Source: Bacillota bacterium (lineage in GTDB: Bacteria > Bacillota > Clostridia > Lachnospirales > Lachnospiraceae). Taken from it: a DNA stretch of 64,000 nucleotides. Of the stretch, positions 1-9,364 are shown piece by piece. Numbering within the stretch: the first letter of the stretch is position 1; the number at the start of each line of letters is the position of its first letter. The position numbers were made by a program, and so were the translations under genes. The stretch is from contig JAFAGA010000024.1 of the NCBI GenBank assembly GCA_023423045.1, positions 62,001-126,000 on the forward strand. Reading direction: 5' to 3'. The notes beneath the pieces were generated by a model that saw nothing but the letters and a program-made list of their open reading frames with translations, had not been told where the DNA came from and did not search any database.

Positions 1-1
1 T

Positions 2-1318
2 GATCGAGTGCAGTTAAACGCAATATTTACTGCCTTCTACCAGGGGAAAAACAGGGAGGAAGAGTCAGAGGGGCTTGGTCTTGGGCTAACCATAGTTAAG
101 AAGCTGGTTGAATTGCAGGGAGGAGAAATATGGGTTGTATCGGAACCCGGCAAAGGGTCTGCTTTCACCTTCAGCCTTCCTTTGGCGGAGAAGGAACAAG
201 AGACAATTGCTCGGGGCGGCAGCCTTACTGTAGAGGAGGGCGGGGTAGCAGCTTCGGCATTAAAGAAGAGAAAGCCGATACAGAAAGAACAGAACAAGCC
301 TCTGGTGTCTGGCAAAGAAGTAATTCTTGCAGTTGAGGGAGTGCTTTCTGCCCAAGAGGAACCAGGGAGGCTGGCGGAGACCTTGGGGTATCCTGTTGAA
401 ACAGTCGAAAGCGGCGGAGAAGCCCTGGAATATATTAAGAGGAATCCTGTGGATCTGGTGCTTACAGATTTGATACTCAGCGACATGTCAGGCTATGAGC
501 TTTGTCAGGAGCTTCGGGAGACATACAATATCTCGGAGCTGCCCATCATCATTCTGGATGAAAAGGGCCGTGCAAAGGATATGCAGAGGTCCTTTCAATC
601 AGGAGCCAGTGATTTTTTGATGAAGCCTGTTGTTCCGGAGGAACTGAAAGCAAGAATTGAGGCACGGCTTTTGGCCAAGAAATCGGCAGAGGGAGCGGTG
701 ATGAAGGAGCTGAAGAACCTGCATGCCCAAATCATGCCTCATTTTCTGTACAATACCTTGAATACCATTATCGGCTTAAGTTATAAGGATACGGAAAAGA
801 CCTGCGAGGCTTTGCAGCATTTATCCACCTACTTCCGGGCCAAGCTGGATTTTTCCAGTTATAATTCCTTTGTTCCCTTGGACAGAGAGATTGAACTGAT
901 GAAGGCATACCTGGCAATCGAGAAGATGCGTTACAATGACCGTCTGGAAGTGATTTATGATATTGATGAATCCATCCACTTTATGATTCCGACCCTGACA
1001 CTGCAGCCTCTGGTGGAAAACGCCGTACAGCATGGAATTACCGGCAAAAATAACAAGGTAACCATTCGAAGCAGCATACAGAGGGACACGGACGGCGGAT
1101 ATATTATTAAAATATCGGATAATGGTCCTGGAATTCCGGAGGAGAAGCAACAAGAGCTCCTAACCGGAGAGTACCACCGGATCGGCTTCTCCAATGTTGT
1201 AAAGAAGGTAAGGCTCCTGAGGTCCTCCGGTATCTGGCTGGAGAGCAGTGAGAGCTCCGGAACTTGTATTACGATCTATATTTCGAAGGAGTATCAGTAT
1301 AGAGATCCTGAAATTTGA
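2..1318 (+). CDS. Hybrid sensor histidine kinase, 3' part (HATPase - receiver - LytS-type kinase)
   Basis: The frame is open from base 2, so the gene starts upstream of the window; the GTG at 8 is not the real start. Counting from that GTG, residues 1-60 are the end of a first HATPase_c domain (GLGLGLTIVKKL G-box), 105-220 a receiver domain with phospho-acceptor Asp154 and Lys206, and 235-436 a His_kinase/LytS-type kinase with PHFLYN (His245) and a second ATPase (N box LQPLVENAVQHG, G1 box DNGPGIP). It therefore carries two kinase modules around one receiver. The receiver lacks the usual N-terminal acidic pair (VILAVEG instead of VILVDDE), so its phosphorylation chemistry may be altered. It should signal to the response regulator encoded 86 bp downstream. 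The upstream sensor region is not visible. Confidence 0.88.
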   Translation, partial: DRVQLNAIFTAFYQGKNREEESEGLGLGLTIVKKLVELQGGEIWVVSEPGKGSAFTFSLPLAEKEQETIARGGSLTVEEGGVAASALKKRKPIQKEQNKPLVSGKEVILAVEGVLSAQEEPGRLAETLGYPVETVESGGEALEYIKRNPVDLVLTDLILSDMSGYELCQELRETYNISELPIIILDEKGRAKDMQRSFQSGASDFLMKPVVPEELKARIEARLLAKKSAEGAVMKELKNLHAQIMPHFLYNTLNTIIGLSYKDTEKTCEALQHLSTYFRAKLDFSSYNSFVPLDREIELMKAYLAIEKMRYNDRLEVIYDIDESIHFMIPTLTLQPLVENAVQHGITGKNNKVTIRSSIQRDTDGGYIIKISDNGPGIPEEKQQELLTGEYHRIGFSNVVKKVRLLRSSGIWLESSESSGTCITIYISKEYQYRDPEI

Positions 1319-1404
1319 GCACCGGAGGGGATATTCCCTAAGAGGGCAAAATATACAGAAGCCAGAATGGACATGGCTTTGGTTGGAAGGGAGAGGAAAG
1401 AGGG

Positions 1405-2532
1405 ATGAAGGTAATATTGGTGGATGATGAAGCGCTTGCGCTGGAGGTCCTGGAGCGAATGCTGGTGAAAATCAGCGGTATTTATATCTGTGGTAAATAC
1501 ACGGATGCGGAGCAGGCGCTGGTGCGGCTGGAGGATAATGATATCGATGTCGTATTCCTCGATTTGGAGATGGGAGGGATTCATGGGCTTCAATTTGCAG
1601 AGGAGCTTCTGAGCAGAAATATTTCTACGGAGATTGTGTTTGTTACTGCATATTCCCAATACGCCATTGATGCTTTCGAATTTGATGCCGTTGACTATCT
1701 GCTCAAACCGGTGTCATTAGATAGGTTGTCGAAAACGATAAAAAGACTGAAGGAGAGGATGGAGCTTAAAAGACCGGGTGAAAGCCAGGATGACACCGGG
1801 ACAGGTAACCTTCTGATCCGTTCCTTCGGAACATTACTGGTATATGCCAGGGAGGGTGAAGCGTTAGTTCCTATCAAATGGAGGACAAAGAAAGTAAAGG
1901 AGCTGTTCTGCTATCTCTGGCAGAACAACGAACGGCCAATCAATAAATATGTGATTATGGAAGAATTGTGGCCGGAGATAGAGACAGACAGGGGCGGGGC
2001 CCTGCTGCATACCACTGTGTATCAATTGAGAAAGGTATTGAAGGAGCTGGGCTACGAGAACGGAATACAGTTTAGAAATGATCAATACCGGTTGGAAATA
2101 CCGGTAAAAAGCGATCTGGAGGAGCTGCAGGGATTGCTGGAGTCAGAAGAGCCCAGCGCAATGAAGATCAGCCGGCTGCTGGAGTTATACGAGGGGGATT
2201 ATCTGGAGCAGGAGGAATATTCCTGGAGCATCTACCGGCAGCAGACGGTCAGGAATGCTTACCTGAAATGCCTGAAGCAATATACGGAAAAGAACATGAA
2301 TCAAAGGTCCAGGAGTATTTTGCTGGAAAGCTGCCTGCAGAAAATGATACAGATGGATCAGTACAATGAAGAATACATTTATCTGCTGTTGACTTATTAT
2401 GCGGAGGAGGGGAATGTAAAGGGAGTGGTTAAGATATATGAAGAATATTACAAGAATATGAGAGAAGAACTCGGCATCAACCCCTCCCGTAAAGTGGTGG
2501 AATTCTACAGGGACTTTGTAAATAATAAATAA
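1405..2532 (+). CDS. Response regulator with SARP-type (winged helix + BTAD) output
   Basis: 375 residues. Residues 1-120 are a receiver domain with Asp7/Asp8, phospho-acceptor Asp53, Thr81 and Lys101. Residues 140-225 form an OmpR/SARP-like winged helix (WRTKKVKELFCYLW through LRKVLKELGY). The remainder is a bacterial transcriptional activator domain made of TPR-like helices, ending EELGINPSRKVVEFYRDF. The start ATG follows GGAAAGAGGG. It forms a two-component system with the kinase upstream. The next gene downstream encodes a large LPXTG adhesin, and two TTTGTT(T/C)A repeats 11 bp apart precede it. SARP-type activators typically bind direct repeats with that period, so the adhesin is a plausible target; this last point is inference. 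Confidence 0.9.
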   Translation: MKVILVDDEALALEVLERMLVKISGIYICGKYTDAEQALVRLEDNDIDVVFLDLEMGGIHGLQFAEELLSRNISTEIVFVTAYSQYAIDAFEFDAVDYLLKPVSLDRLSKTIKRLKERMELKRPGESQDDTGTGNLLIRSFGTLLVYAREGEALVPIKWRTKKVKELFCYLWQNNERPINKYVIMEELWPEIETDRGGALLHTTVYQLRKVLKELGYENGIQFRNDQYRLEIPVKSDLEELQGLLESEEPSAMKISRLLELYEGDYLEQEEYSWSIYRQQTVRNAYLKCLKQYTEKNMNQRSRSILLESCLQKMIQMDQYNEEYIYLLLTYYAEEGNVKGVVKIYEEYYKNMREELGINPSRKVVEFYRDFVNNK

Positions 2533-2572
2533 AATATTTGTAAATCCTCCTTTTCCTATTAATTCTACAGGG

Positions 2573-2616
2573 TTTGTTTAGAATTTGTTCAGAAGAGTAC
2601 GATATTCTGATACTAT
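2573..2616 (+). promoter_or_regulatory. Candidate adhesin promoter with 11-bp-spaced direct repeats
   Basis: TTTGTTTA at 2573 and TTTGTTCA at 2584 are direct repeats with an 11-bp period. The second overlaps a weak -35 (TTCAGA, 2588-2593), followed by a 17-bp spacer and an extended -10 (TGA then TACTAT, 2611-2616). A 12-bp direct repeat, AATTCTACAGGG, occurs at 2501 and 2561, exactly 60 bp apart. A poor -35 with adjoining 11-bp repeats is the arrangement expected of a SARP-activated promoter. Confidence 0.4.
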
Positions 2617-2701
2617 ATAATTAATAGTAATCGTTATCATTATTGTCAATATATGTTGTAAGACAGTGTATGGTATGGAAAAATGAAAAGGAGGATAATT
2701 T

Positions 2702-5700
2702 ATGTATAAGAGAAAGAAAAGTCTCGCTTTCTTGCTGATACTAGCAATGCTGTTACAGATCATTGTGCCGTCTCTTCAAGTATTGGCATCGAGTGATGAA
2801 ACTACAGTGGGAAGTGAAGATACGACAATATTGCAAGAAGAGAAAACTGAAGTTTCCGAAGAAACTGAGGTATCATCAGAGAGTGTAGAAGAGGAAGAGA
2901 AGGCTTTCCCTGGGGATTTGACACCAAAACAGTCTATGTATGGTACAGGGCTGGGGGCACCTATACCATATAGTGCTACGGGTTCTTCCATAGCAGGGTA
3001 CATAAAGGAAGTGAGGTTGGAGAAACAAACGGGGCCGGATACTTATGTGCCATGCGAAGGGACTGTAGAATCAGGGGATGAGGTTATCGTCACCTTTGAA
3101 TTTGAGATACCTGACATAGATGGTGGAGAAGATGGTGATGATCTGGCCGGAACAGTATCTTCTAAGGGCCCTTATACTATAAATCTGCCCGCTGAAATTC
3201 CGGTAACCAGCCTGGTAGGACCTTATACAATTGCATTAGAGGGAGTCGATGTATTAACTTATAGTTTTACAATAGACGGAAAACTTGTATATGAATTTAC
3301 AGATGCAATGTTAACGAGTAGCCATAATGTTTTTGACAAGAAAGGGTTCATGAGGTTAACAAGCACATTTGCAGAAAATGAATATGAAGGCGAAGGTACA
3401 AGGGAGCTTAAGTTTGAGATGAATGGTGAAGTAATATTTACTTTACCTGTTGACTTCGTACCGGCTGAAAAGAGTACAAATCTTAATATTTCAAAAAGTG
3501 TTGGAAATTATACTGCCGGAAGCGGCATTCCATGGACAATTACCGTAACTCCTGATAGTACACCGGCATCGGAAGGAGTAAGTGGAGTCGTTATTACAGA
3601 TGACTTGGCTGCAATGGCCACAGTAGTAGGAGGGGCAGGAAAACATGACTTAGATATCAATTCTGTATATCTGAATGGGACAGGAAGCCCTTTGACCAAA
3701 GTGGACACAACAACAACGCTTGACGGAACGAACTTTCACTATGAGAATGGGGTGCTTACTTATGCCTTTGCAGGAACAATCAAGACAGCACAGACATTGA
3801 CATTTAACACAATTCCTAATACAGACGATTTAGTGAATCAAGCAGGGAATACCGTAAAGACGCTTACCTTCTATAATGAAGCAAGTGCAAGGTTTAACAT
3901 CCTTCACGATCCTGAGAATACAAGTACAAAAACTTCAAACAGACCATCTAAGACTGTACAAGCAACAATTATTGAAAAGAAGGGTGAATTTTCAGGCAAT
4001 GAAATAATCAATTGGGAAGTAAAGGTTAACCATGACAGATTAGTATTAAATAAGCCTTATTTGGTGGATACGATTCCGGCAGGATTAGCCTTGGAAGGAA
4101 GCAAGATACAGGTATCAAAGAATGGCGGTGGATTTTCTGATGTATCAGTTGATGGAGTTATTCTTACGGTAGTTCCGGGGACTCCCTCTGCCAATCAAAC
4201 TCAAACCCTGACGTATCAGCTTACTAACCCGGCAGGCACTACAAGTGACACATACGTTATTAAATATAGCACAAGGGTAACAGATGCTAATGCTTATAAT
4301 GCAAATAATAAGAAGTTTACCAATAATGTAGAACTTCGTGGAGAAGGTGCAGGCGGAAACGACAGAGAATATGGTAAAACTGGTGTTGGAGTAAATGTTC
4401 CTACCAGTGTTATTGATAAATCGGTTGTGAAGCATGACAACGAGGACTATAATCCTTCTACCAGGGAGATTGAATGGAAAGTCATTGTAAATGGACACAA
4501 AAAGAATATTACGAATCCTGTTGTTACGGATACATTGCCGGCCGGATTGATATTTAAGAATAATGACAGCAGTTCTTTTGTGCTTAAGAAAAATAATACG
4601 GTAGTTACAGAGGGAACATTGACAGTAGGTATAGACGAAACTGCAGGTAATAGACCTAAGTTTACCTATGAGCTTCCTAATATTACAGATGGAGAAACTT
4701 ATGAAATTACCTATGTAACGATTGTAACAAATAAGGGCTTATATGGAATTAATGGGAATGGTTCCGTTACCAATACGGCGACTTTAACAGGAAAAAACCC
4801 ATTAACGGATATTAACTTTAAAATTAGTGATAATGCGACTGCAACAACAAAAAGCGAGGTAATAGAAAAAACACAGCAAAGTGCGTATAATTATCAAACA
4901 CGTACTTTATCATGGCAAGTGGTTATCAATCAAAATGAGATGACTATGACCAATGCAAGGGTTGAAGATATACTGAAACAATATGAGGAGTTAACAGGGA
5001 TTACTTATAGGATTGGAAGCGGTGGATCTTTTGTAACCTTGCCAGAGGATATAGCGGACAGTGATGGATATTATTATACGTATGAAGCGAGCACATCAGA
5101 CCCTAACAGGATGAAATTGACCATTCATACACCAAGTTCTATATCGGATACAATAACCTTTCACTTTCAAACGCAGATTACCAGTGACGAATATTTTAAG
5201 CAATTTACGGCGAGTAATGATCCGGCCATAACCCATAGAAATACGGCAACTCTTTTTGCTGATGAAACACCGACAACTAACGGAATAAGCGATTATGCTG
5301 ACATAAGTATAAAGAATAAGGTCGTTCATAAAGCCAGGGCTTATGATACTACAGAAAGAACTTTTACCTGGACGGTTATTATTAACCAAAATGGAGCTGA
5401 AATTCCTAATCCGGAATTAGTGGATAAGTTATCTCCGGGACTTGAGTTTGTTCCAGGCTCCGTTGAATTATATGAATTGAATCTTGCCGTTGATGGAACC
5501 TTAACGAACAAAACAGGGAATATTGCCGGTACACATTTAGAGGTAATATATAGCACGGAGCAGGAAAGAACCATTATATTCAGGATAGGGGATAAAACAC
5601 AGACGGACCGGGTTATTAATACACCTTATAAATTAGTATTTAAGACGGATGTGGATAATGATACTTCTCTTGGTCAGACATCTACAACCTTCAGCAATAC

Positions 5701-7933
5701 AATAAGTTTAAGAGGATATAGTCAAGATGGACATAATTCTAATTCAACGGGGCAAAGTGTAACACAGCATGGAAGTCACGGTGCTTCGGGTACAGGAAGA
5801 TTTGATATACAGGTACTCAAAAAAGAGGAGGGAAGCTCTGCAACTCCAATTCAAGGTGTTACATTCCGACTTTTCAATACAATTAATGACCAGCCGGATG
5901 GAACAATCGGTACAGTGAACAAATCACGTATTACAAATGAAGATGGTCTGCTATCCTTTATCAATGTAAGACCTGGAACATATTTCTTGCAAGAAGAATC
6001 TGCACCGGATAAATATGTGTTAGATACCAGAATTATTCCTGTTGTAATTGGAGAAGGAACCAATCCAACTTATGTAGACGGGGAGCAGGTTACATTATTA
6101 GAGGGCAGAAAGGTAAATATAGAAATTACCAATAAGTTAGTAAAAGGCAATATTCAATTTACAAAAGTAAATGAAGCTGCACAAATTCTACAAGGTGCAG
6201 AGTTTAGATTATATAAAGAAGGAGTAGCTACATCTTATACAGCTGTGAGTAATGGAAGCGGTATTGTTAAATTTACCGATGTTCCATATGGAACTTATAT
6301 TGTAAAAGAAGAAAAAGCACCGGAAGGCTATGTGCTATCATCTGACACAAAGACAGTAACAATTACAAGGGATAACCATTTACAAACAGTAGATTATGGT
6401 AACTTTACCAATACAAAAGATGTAGTTAATCTTTCCTTTACTAAAGTAAATGTAAATGAGCAGCCGTTAGCAGGAGCAGAATTTACCTTACATGAGCAAG
6501 GGAAGGAGGAAGTTTTTAGAGGACCAATTACATCTGGTATAGATGGAAAGGTAGAATTTACTTCTCTTCCTTTTGGAACTTATACTTTAAAAGAAATAAA
6601 ATCTCCAAACGGATATAAGGCAGGAGAGCCGATTACGATTACATTTAAATCGATTGGAAATGAATTGGTTGCACATGTAGGCAATATTCTTTTTACAAAG
6701 GTTGTAAATGAAGAAGTAACCAACAGTATTCTTTTATATAAAGCAGATAGTAGAGATGTTAACCTTAGAATAGAAGGCGTTGAATTTACTTTATATAAGA
6801 AATACGAGAATGGAATGTTAGATGAACCGTTTAGAGTGGCAGAGAGTAATGGCAACGGCATGGTAGAATTTACCGATCTAACCCAAGGCACATATTACAT
6901 CAAAGAAACAAAGACGCCTAATAATTATCTGTCATCCAATGAGGTTATCACTGCCATTGTAACATTGAATGAGGATAATCAAACCTTATCCGCTGTATAT
7001 AAAGACAGTGAAGACAATACCATTGAAGACGGAATTATTAAAAATGAGAAGATTAGAGGCAGTATCGAACTGAAAAAGGTTGATAAGACGACAAAAGCAG
7101 GCTTGGCTGGAGCTGTGTTCACATTGTATTATGATGCGGCAATGATTAATCCTGTACCTAATCAGAGAGTAACCAGTGATAAAGATGGTATCGTTTTATT
7201 TAATGATGTAGAGTATGGTACTTATTACATCAAAGAAACAACTTCACCATCAGGGTATGTTGCAATCAATCCTGCAACTCCAATCACAGCCACTATTACA
7301 AACCATGCTGAAAAGGTGGAGGCAAGTATCTATGAGGTCGAAAATGAAAAGTGGGTTGCACCGCCGGTAGATCCAGGCCCGGGAAATCCGGGAACCGGAA
7401 ACCCGACACCTACCCCTACCCCAGGTCCTGGAACACCTACACCTATACCCACACCCGGACCTGGGACACCGACCCCTACACCAAGCCCCGGAGCGCCTAC
7501 ACCTACACCGAGACCTGTAAGTCCGACTCCTACACCGAAACCGATCACAGAGATCACCGATGAGAATACACCGAAGGGCGGAGAAGTACCCGTACCTGAG
7601 GGCGGAACTGTAACCAAAGGTGAGGAACCGAAGCATGGAACTGTTACGGTTGATAAGGATGGTAAATGGACCTACAAGCCCGATCCCGGATTTGTAGGAA
7701 AGGATAAATTCACAGTCATTGTAACAGGACCGGACGGCGAGGAAGAAGAGATATTAATAGAAATTGATGTGGAGAGAGTACCGCTTGGTACCACCGATGG
7801 AGGAAAAGGAAAGGGACAGGGCTTGCCAAAGACAGGAGAACAGCTGCATTGGAGCTATTTCCTGATTGGAATTGCAGTATGTCTCACCGGAATCGGAGTA
7901 ATGACTCTTCGCAGCAGGAAGAAACGAAGCTAA
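2702..7933 (+). CDS. LPXTG-anchored multidomain adhesin with SpaA/Cna_B repeats
   Basis: 1743 residues, exported and predicted to be sortase-anchored. It has a signal peptide (about 1-30), an acidic Ser/Glu/Thr segment, and about 240-1030 made of four or five repeated collagen-adhesin-like beta domains (recurring W-x-V-x-I/V-N, then D-T/K-L-P/S-x-G-L). Five SpaA/Cna_B prealbumin-like domains begin near residues 1033, 1149, 1241, 1340 and 1452, each ending in a G-T-Y-x-(L/I/V)-(K/Q)-E motif whose Glu suits isopeptide formation. A Pro/Thr linker of GPGTPTP type (about 1557-1616) leads to a cadherin/VCBS-like domain, then LPKTG at 1708, a hydrophobic segment and RSRKKRS. The start follows AAAGGAGG. 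No sortase is encoded here. Likely role: adhesion or a surface scaffold; the ligand is unknown. Confidence 0.93.
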   Translation: MYKRKKSLAFLLILAMLLQIIVPSLQVLASSDETTVGSEDTTILQEEKTEVSEETEVSSESVEEEEKAFPGDLTPKQSMYGTGLGAPIPYSATGSSIAGYIKEVRLEKQTGPDTYVPCEGTVESGDEVIVTFEFEIPDIDGGEDGDDLAGTVSSKGPYTINLPAEIPVTSLVGPYTIALEGVDVLTYSFTIDGKLVYEFTDAMLTSSHNVFDKKGFMRLTSTFAENEYEGEGTRELKFEMNGEVIFTLPVDFVPAEKSTNLNISKSVGNYTAGSGIPWTITVTPDSTPASEGVSGVVITDDLAAMATVVGGAGKHDLDINSVYLNGTGSPLTKVDTTTTLDGTNFHYENGVLTYAFAGTIKTAQTLTFNTIPNTDDLVNQAGNTVKTLTFYNEASARFNILHDPENTSTKTSNRPSKTVQATIIEKKGEFSGNEIINWEVKVNHDRLVLNKPYLVDTIPAGLALEGSKIQVSKNGGGFSDVSVDGVILTVVPGTPSANQTQTLTYQLTNPAGTTSDTYVIKYSTRVTDANAYNANNKKFTNNVELRGEGAGGNDREYGKTGVGVNVPTSVIDKSVVKHDNEDYNPSTREIEWKVIVNGHKKNITNPVVTDTLPAGLIFKNNDSSSFVLKKNNTVVTEGTLTVGIDETAGNRPKFTYELPNITDGETYEITYVTIVTNKGLYGINGNGSVTNTATLTGKNPLTDINFKISDNATATTKSEVIEKTQQSAYNYQTRTLSWQVVINQNEMTMTNARVEDILKQYEELTGITYRIGSGGSFVTLPEDIADSDGYYYTYEASTSDPNRMKLTIHTPSSISDTITFHFQTQITSDEYFKQFTASNDPAITHRNTATLFADETPTTNGISDYADISIKNKVVHKARAYDTTERTFTWTVIINQNGAEIPNPELVDKLSPGLEFVPGSVELYELNLAVDGTLTNKTGNIAGTHLEVIYSTEQERTIIFRIGDKTQTDRVINTPYKLVFKTDVDNDTSLGQTSTTFSNTISLRGYSQDGHNSNSTGQSVTQHGSHGASGTGRFDIQVLKKEEGSSATPIQGVTFRLFNTINDQPDGTIGTVNKSRITNEDGLLSFINVRPGTYFLQEESAPDKYVLDTRIIPVVIGEGTNPTYVDGEQVTLLEGRKVNIEITNKLVKGNIQFTKVNEAAQILQGAEFRLYKEGVATSYTAVSNGSGIVKFTDVPYGTYIVKEEKAPEGYVLSSDTKTVTITRDNHLQTVDYGNFTNTKDVVNLSFTKVNVNEQPLAGAEFTLHEQGKEEVFRGPITSGIDGKVEFTSLPFGTYTLKEIKSPNGYKAGEPITITFKSIGNELVAHVGNILFTKVVNEEVTNSILLYKADSRDVNLRIEGVEFTLYKKYENGMLDEPFRVAESNGNGMVEFTDLTQGTYYIKETKTPNNYLSSNEVITAIVTLNEDNQTLSAVYKDSEDNTIEDGIIKNEKIRGSIELKKVDKTTKAGLAGAVFTLYYDAAMINPVPNQRVTSDKDGIVLFNDVEYGTYYIKETTSPSGYVAINPATPITATITNHAEKVEASIYEVENEKWVAPPVDPGPGNPGTGNPTPTPTPGPGTPTPIPTPGPGTPTPTPSPGAPTPTPRPVSPTPTPKPITEITDENTPKGGEVPVPEGGTVTKGEEPKHGTVTVDKDGKWTYKPDPGFVGKDKFTVIVTGPDGEEEEILIEIDVERVPLGTTDGGKGKGQGLPKTGEQLHWSYFLIGIAVCLTGIGVMTLRSRKKRS

Positions 7934-7986
7934 TACCAGTTAGTATCAATACGAAGCTAATATTATGATATCGTATATTAATTAAT

Positions 7987-8029
7987 GAAGGCCGCAGCGC
8001 ATAAGCTATTGATGATGTGTTGCGGCTTC
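7987..8029 (+). terminator. Terminator-like hairpin after the adhesin gene
   Basis: GAAGGCCGCAGCGCAT pairs with ATGTGTTGCGGCTTC across a 12-base loop, with one bulged G and G-U pairs. No clear U-run follows. Confidence 0.55.
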
Positions 8030-8146
8030 TCATTTATCGGAATAGTAATGCGGATATGTCTGAAAATTAACAAATAAATTCACAATTAGTACAAAGCAAA
8101 TAAATAGAGCAAAAAAAGGAATATAAAAATGGTTTAAAATTACTAT

Positions 8147-8174
8147 TTTAAAAAGTAAAGCTGTATGATACAAT
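8147..8174 (+). promoter_or_regulatory. Promoter of the riboswitch/transglutaminase transcript
   Basis: TTTAAA (8147-8152), 16-bp spacer, TACAAT (8169-8174) with an upstream TG (extended -10). It lies about 50 bp before the c-di-GMP aptamer. Confidence 0.5.
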
Positions 8175-8221
8175 GGGCTTGTAAAAAAGAATATTAATTT
8201 CATAGTAATCAAGGTGCTTTC

Positions 8222-8316
8222 CACCGATAATAGCAAAGCCAGTGAAAACTGTCGACGCAAAGCTAGAGGGCCTTCGTTAATCCAATTAACATGGCAGCCA
8301 GTTACCGAAAGGGGAG
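8222..8316 (+). promoter_or_regulatory. c-di-GMP-I (GEMM-I) riboswitch
   Basis: The conserved class-I core is visible in order: AGCAAAGCCAGTGAAAACTG, then GACGCAAAGC, GAGGGCC and GGCAGCCAGTTACCGAA. This matches the aptamer with its GNRA tetraloop and receptor and the two ligand-contact blocks. The 3' side (ACCGAAAGGGGAG) runs straight into the GGGGAG ribosome site of the transglutaminase-like gene, 6 bases before its ATG. No terminator is visible between aptamer and start, so control of translation initiation is the simplest mode (inference). Confidence 0.9.
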
Positions 8317-8322
8317 TTTTTT

Positions 8323-9132
8323 ATGTACAAAAATATAAGGAGAGGCCTGTTGCAGCTCCTTGCTGCAGCTGTCTTGACAGGAGCATTAGGAAATAGTTCG
8401 ATTGCTTTTGCCAAGGAAACTGAAGCTATTGTAGATACCAGTGAAGTGGAGAATGGGATTGTTATTGTTAATGGCCAACTCGCAGATTTAAAGGTAGATA
8501 AGGTAAGAGTTATTAAGGACAAGGTTACTTATACCTATGATTATGAGGATTTCATGAGAATTCCGCTGCAATCAGGGAAAGGCGCTTATCAGGTACTGCT
8601 CCTATCCCATGTGACTGATAATAAGTACAAGCAGGTAGCAATAGAAACAGTGGACTACAGCGATGCCGACGGAGTGACGGTATATTTACAGAGTAATTAT
8701 CAGGTGAATTGGAATGCGGACATGAAGGCGATTAAAAAAGCAGCCGAGTTAACGAAAGGCCTGAAGAGCGATTCCGAAAAGGTTGCAGCTATTTATTCTT
8801 ATATTATCAGCAACTATAAGTATGATAATGAGAAGGCAAGAACAGTGGAGAGCGGATATATCCCCTCCGTAGAAGATGTATTTAGAAGCAAGAAAGGAAT
8901 CTGTTATGATTATTCCGTATTGTTTGCATCAATGCTTAGAAGCGTAGGAATTCCTGCCAAGGTATCCATGGGAACCACTAAGAATGTGGAAGGGTATCAT
9001 GCCTGGAACGAGGTATATCTTGAGAAGAAATGGATTACGGTGGATACAACAGTTGATGCAGGACTTGGCGGGAAGAAAACAGAAACCATGGAGAAAAAAG
9101 CAAGTCAGTATAATGTGGAAAAGCAGTATTAA
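8323..9132 (+). CDS. Secreted transglutaminase-like protein under c-di-GMP control
   Basis: 269 residues with a signal peptide (about 1-30, cut near AFA-KE). The C-terminal half is a Transglut_core domain with the papain-like triad Cys194 (GICYDYS), His226 (YHAWNEV) and Asp241 (TVDTTVD). Bacterial members act as cysteine proteases or cross-linkers at the cell surface; the substrate is not evident. The preceding c-di-GMP-I riboswitch ends at the ribosome site, linking expression to the motile/sessile second messenger. The neighbouring LPXTG adhesin, and the GGDEF proteins encoded at 22238 and 54846, fit a surface-attachment programme. Confidence 0.88.
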   Translation: MYKNIRRGLLQLLAAAVLTGALGNSSIAFAKETEAIVDTSEVENGIVIVNGQLADLKVDKVRVIKDKVTYTYDYEDFMRIPLQSGKGAYQVLLLSHVTDNKYKQVAIETVDYSDADGVTVYLQSNYQVNWNADMKAIKKAAELTKGLKSDSEKVAAIYSYIISNYKYDNEKARTVESGYIPSVEDVFRSKKGICYDYSVLFASMLRSVGIPAKVSMGTTKNVEGYHAWNEVYLEKKWITVDTTVDAGLGGKKTETMEKKASQYNVEKQY

Positions 9133-9156
9133 TATTCTTACATAACATATAAATTA

Positions 9157-9191
9157 CTGAAAAGGAGCATGTATTTCATGCTCCTTTTCAG
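9157..9191 (+). terminator. Perfect 15-bp hairpin after the transglutaminase gene
   Basis: CTGAAAAGGAGCATG (9157-9171) and its exact complement (9177-9191) enclose a TATTT loop. It lacks a U-run and may work as a terminator or as a 3'-end stabiliser. Confidence 0.6.
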
Positions 9192-9364
9192 TGGTGGAGA
9201 AATTGCTTAAGAAAAGTATGCTTAAAGAAATCCCGCTTTGGGGCAAAATGGAAGACAAATAATTTGATTTGAATCATATCTTTTTAAAATCATATATGAT
9301 ATAATCTTGTAGCCCAAGCTATCAGGATGGCTTACAATAAGGCGCTATGAAAGGAAAACACCGT

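Noticed and set aside
2625..2660. Fur-box-like sequence GTAATCGTTATCATTATTG
   Set aside because: Only a partial match to the palindromic consensus in AT-rich DNA, and the adhesin downstream has no iron-related feature.
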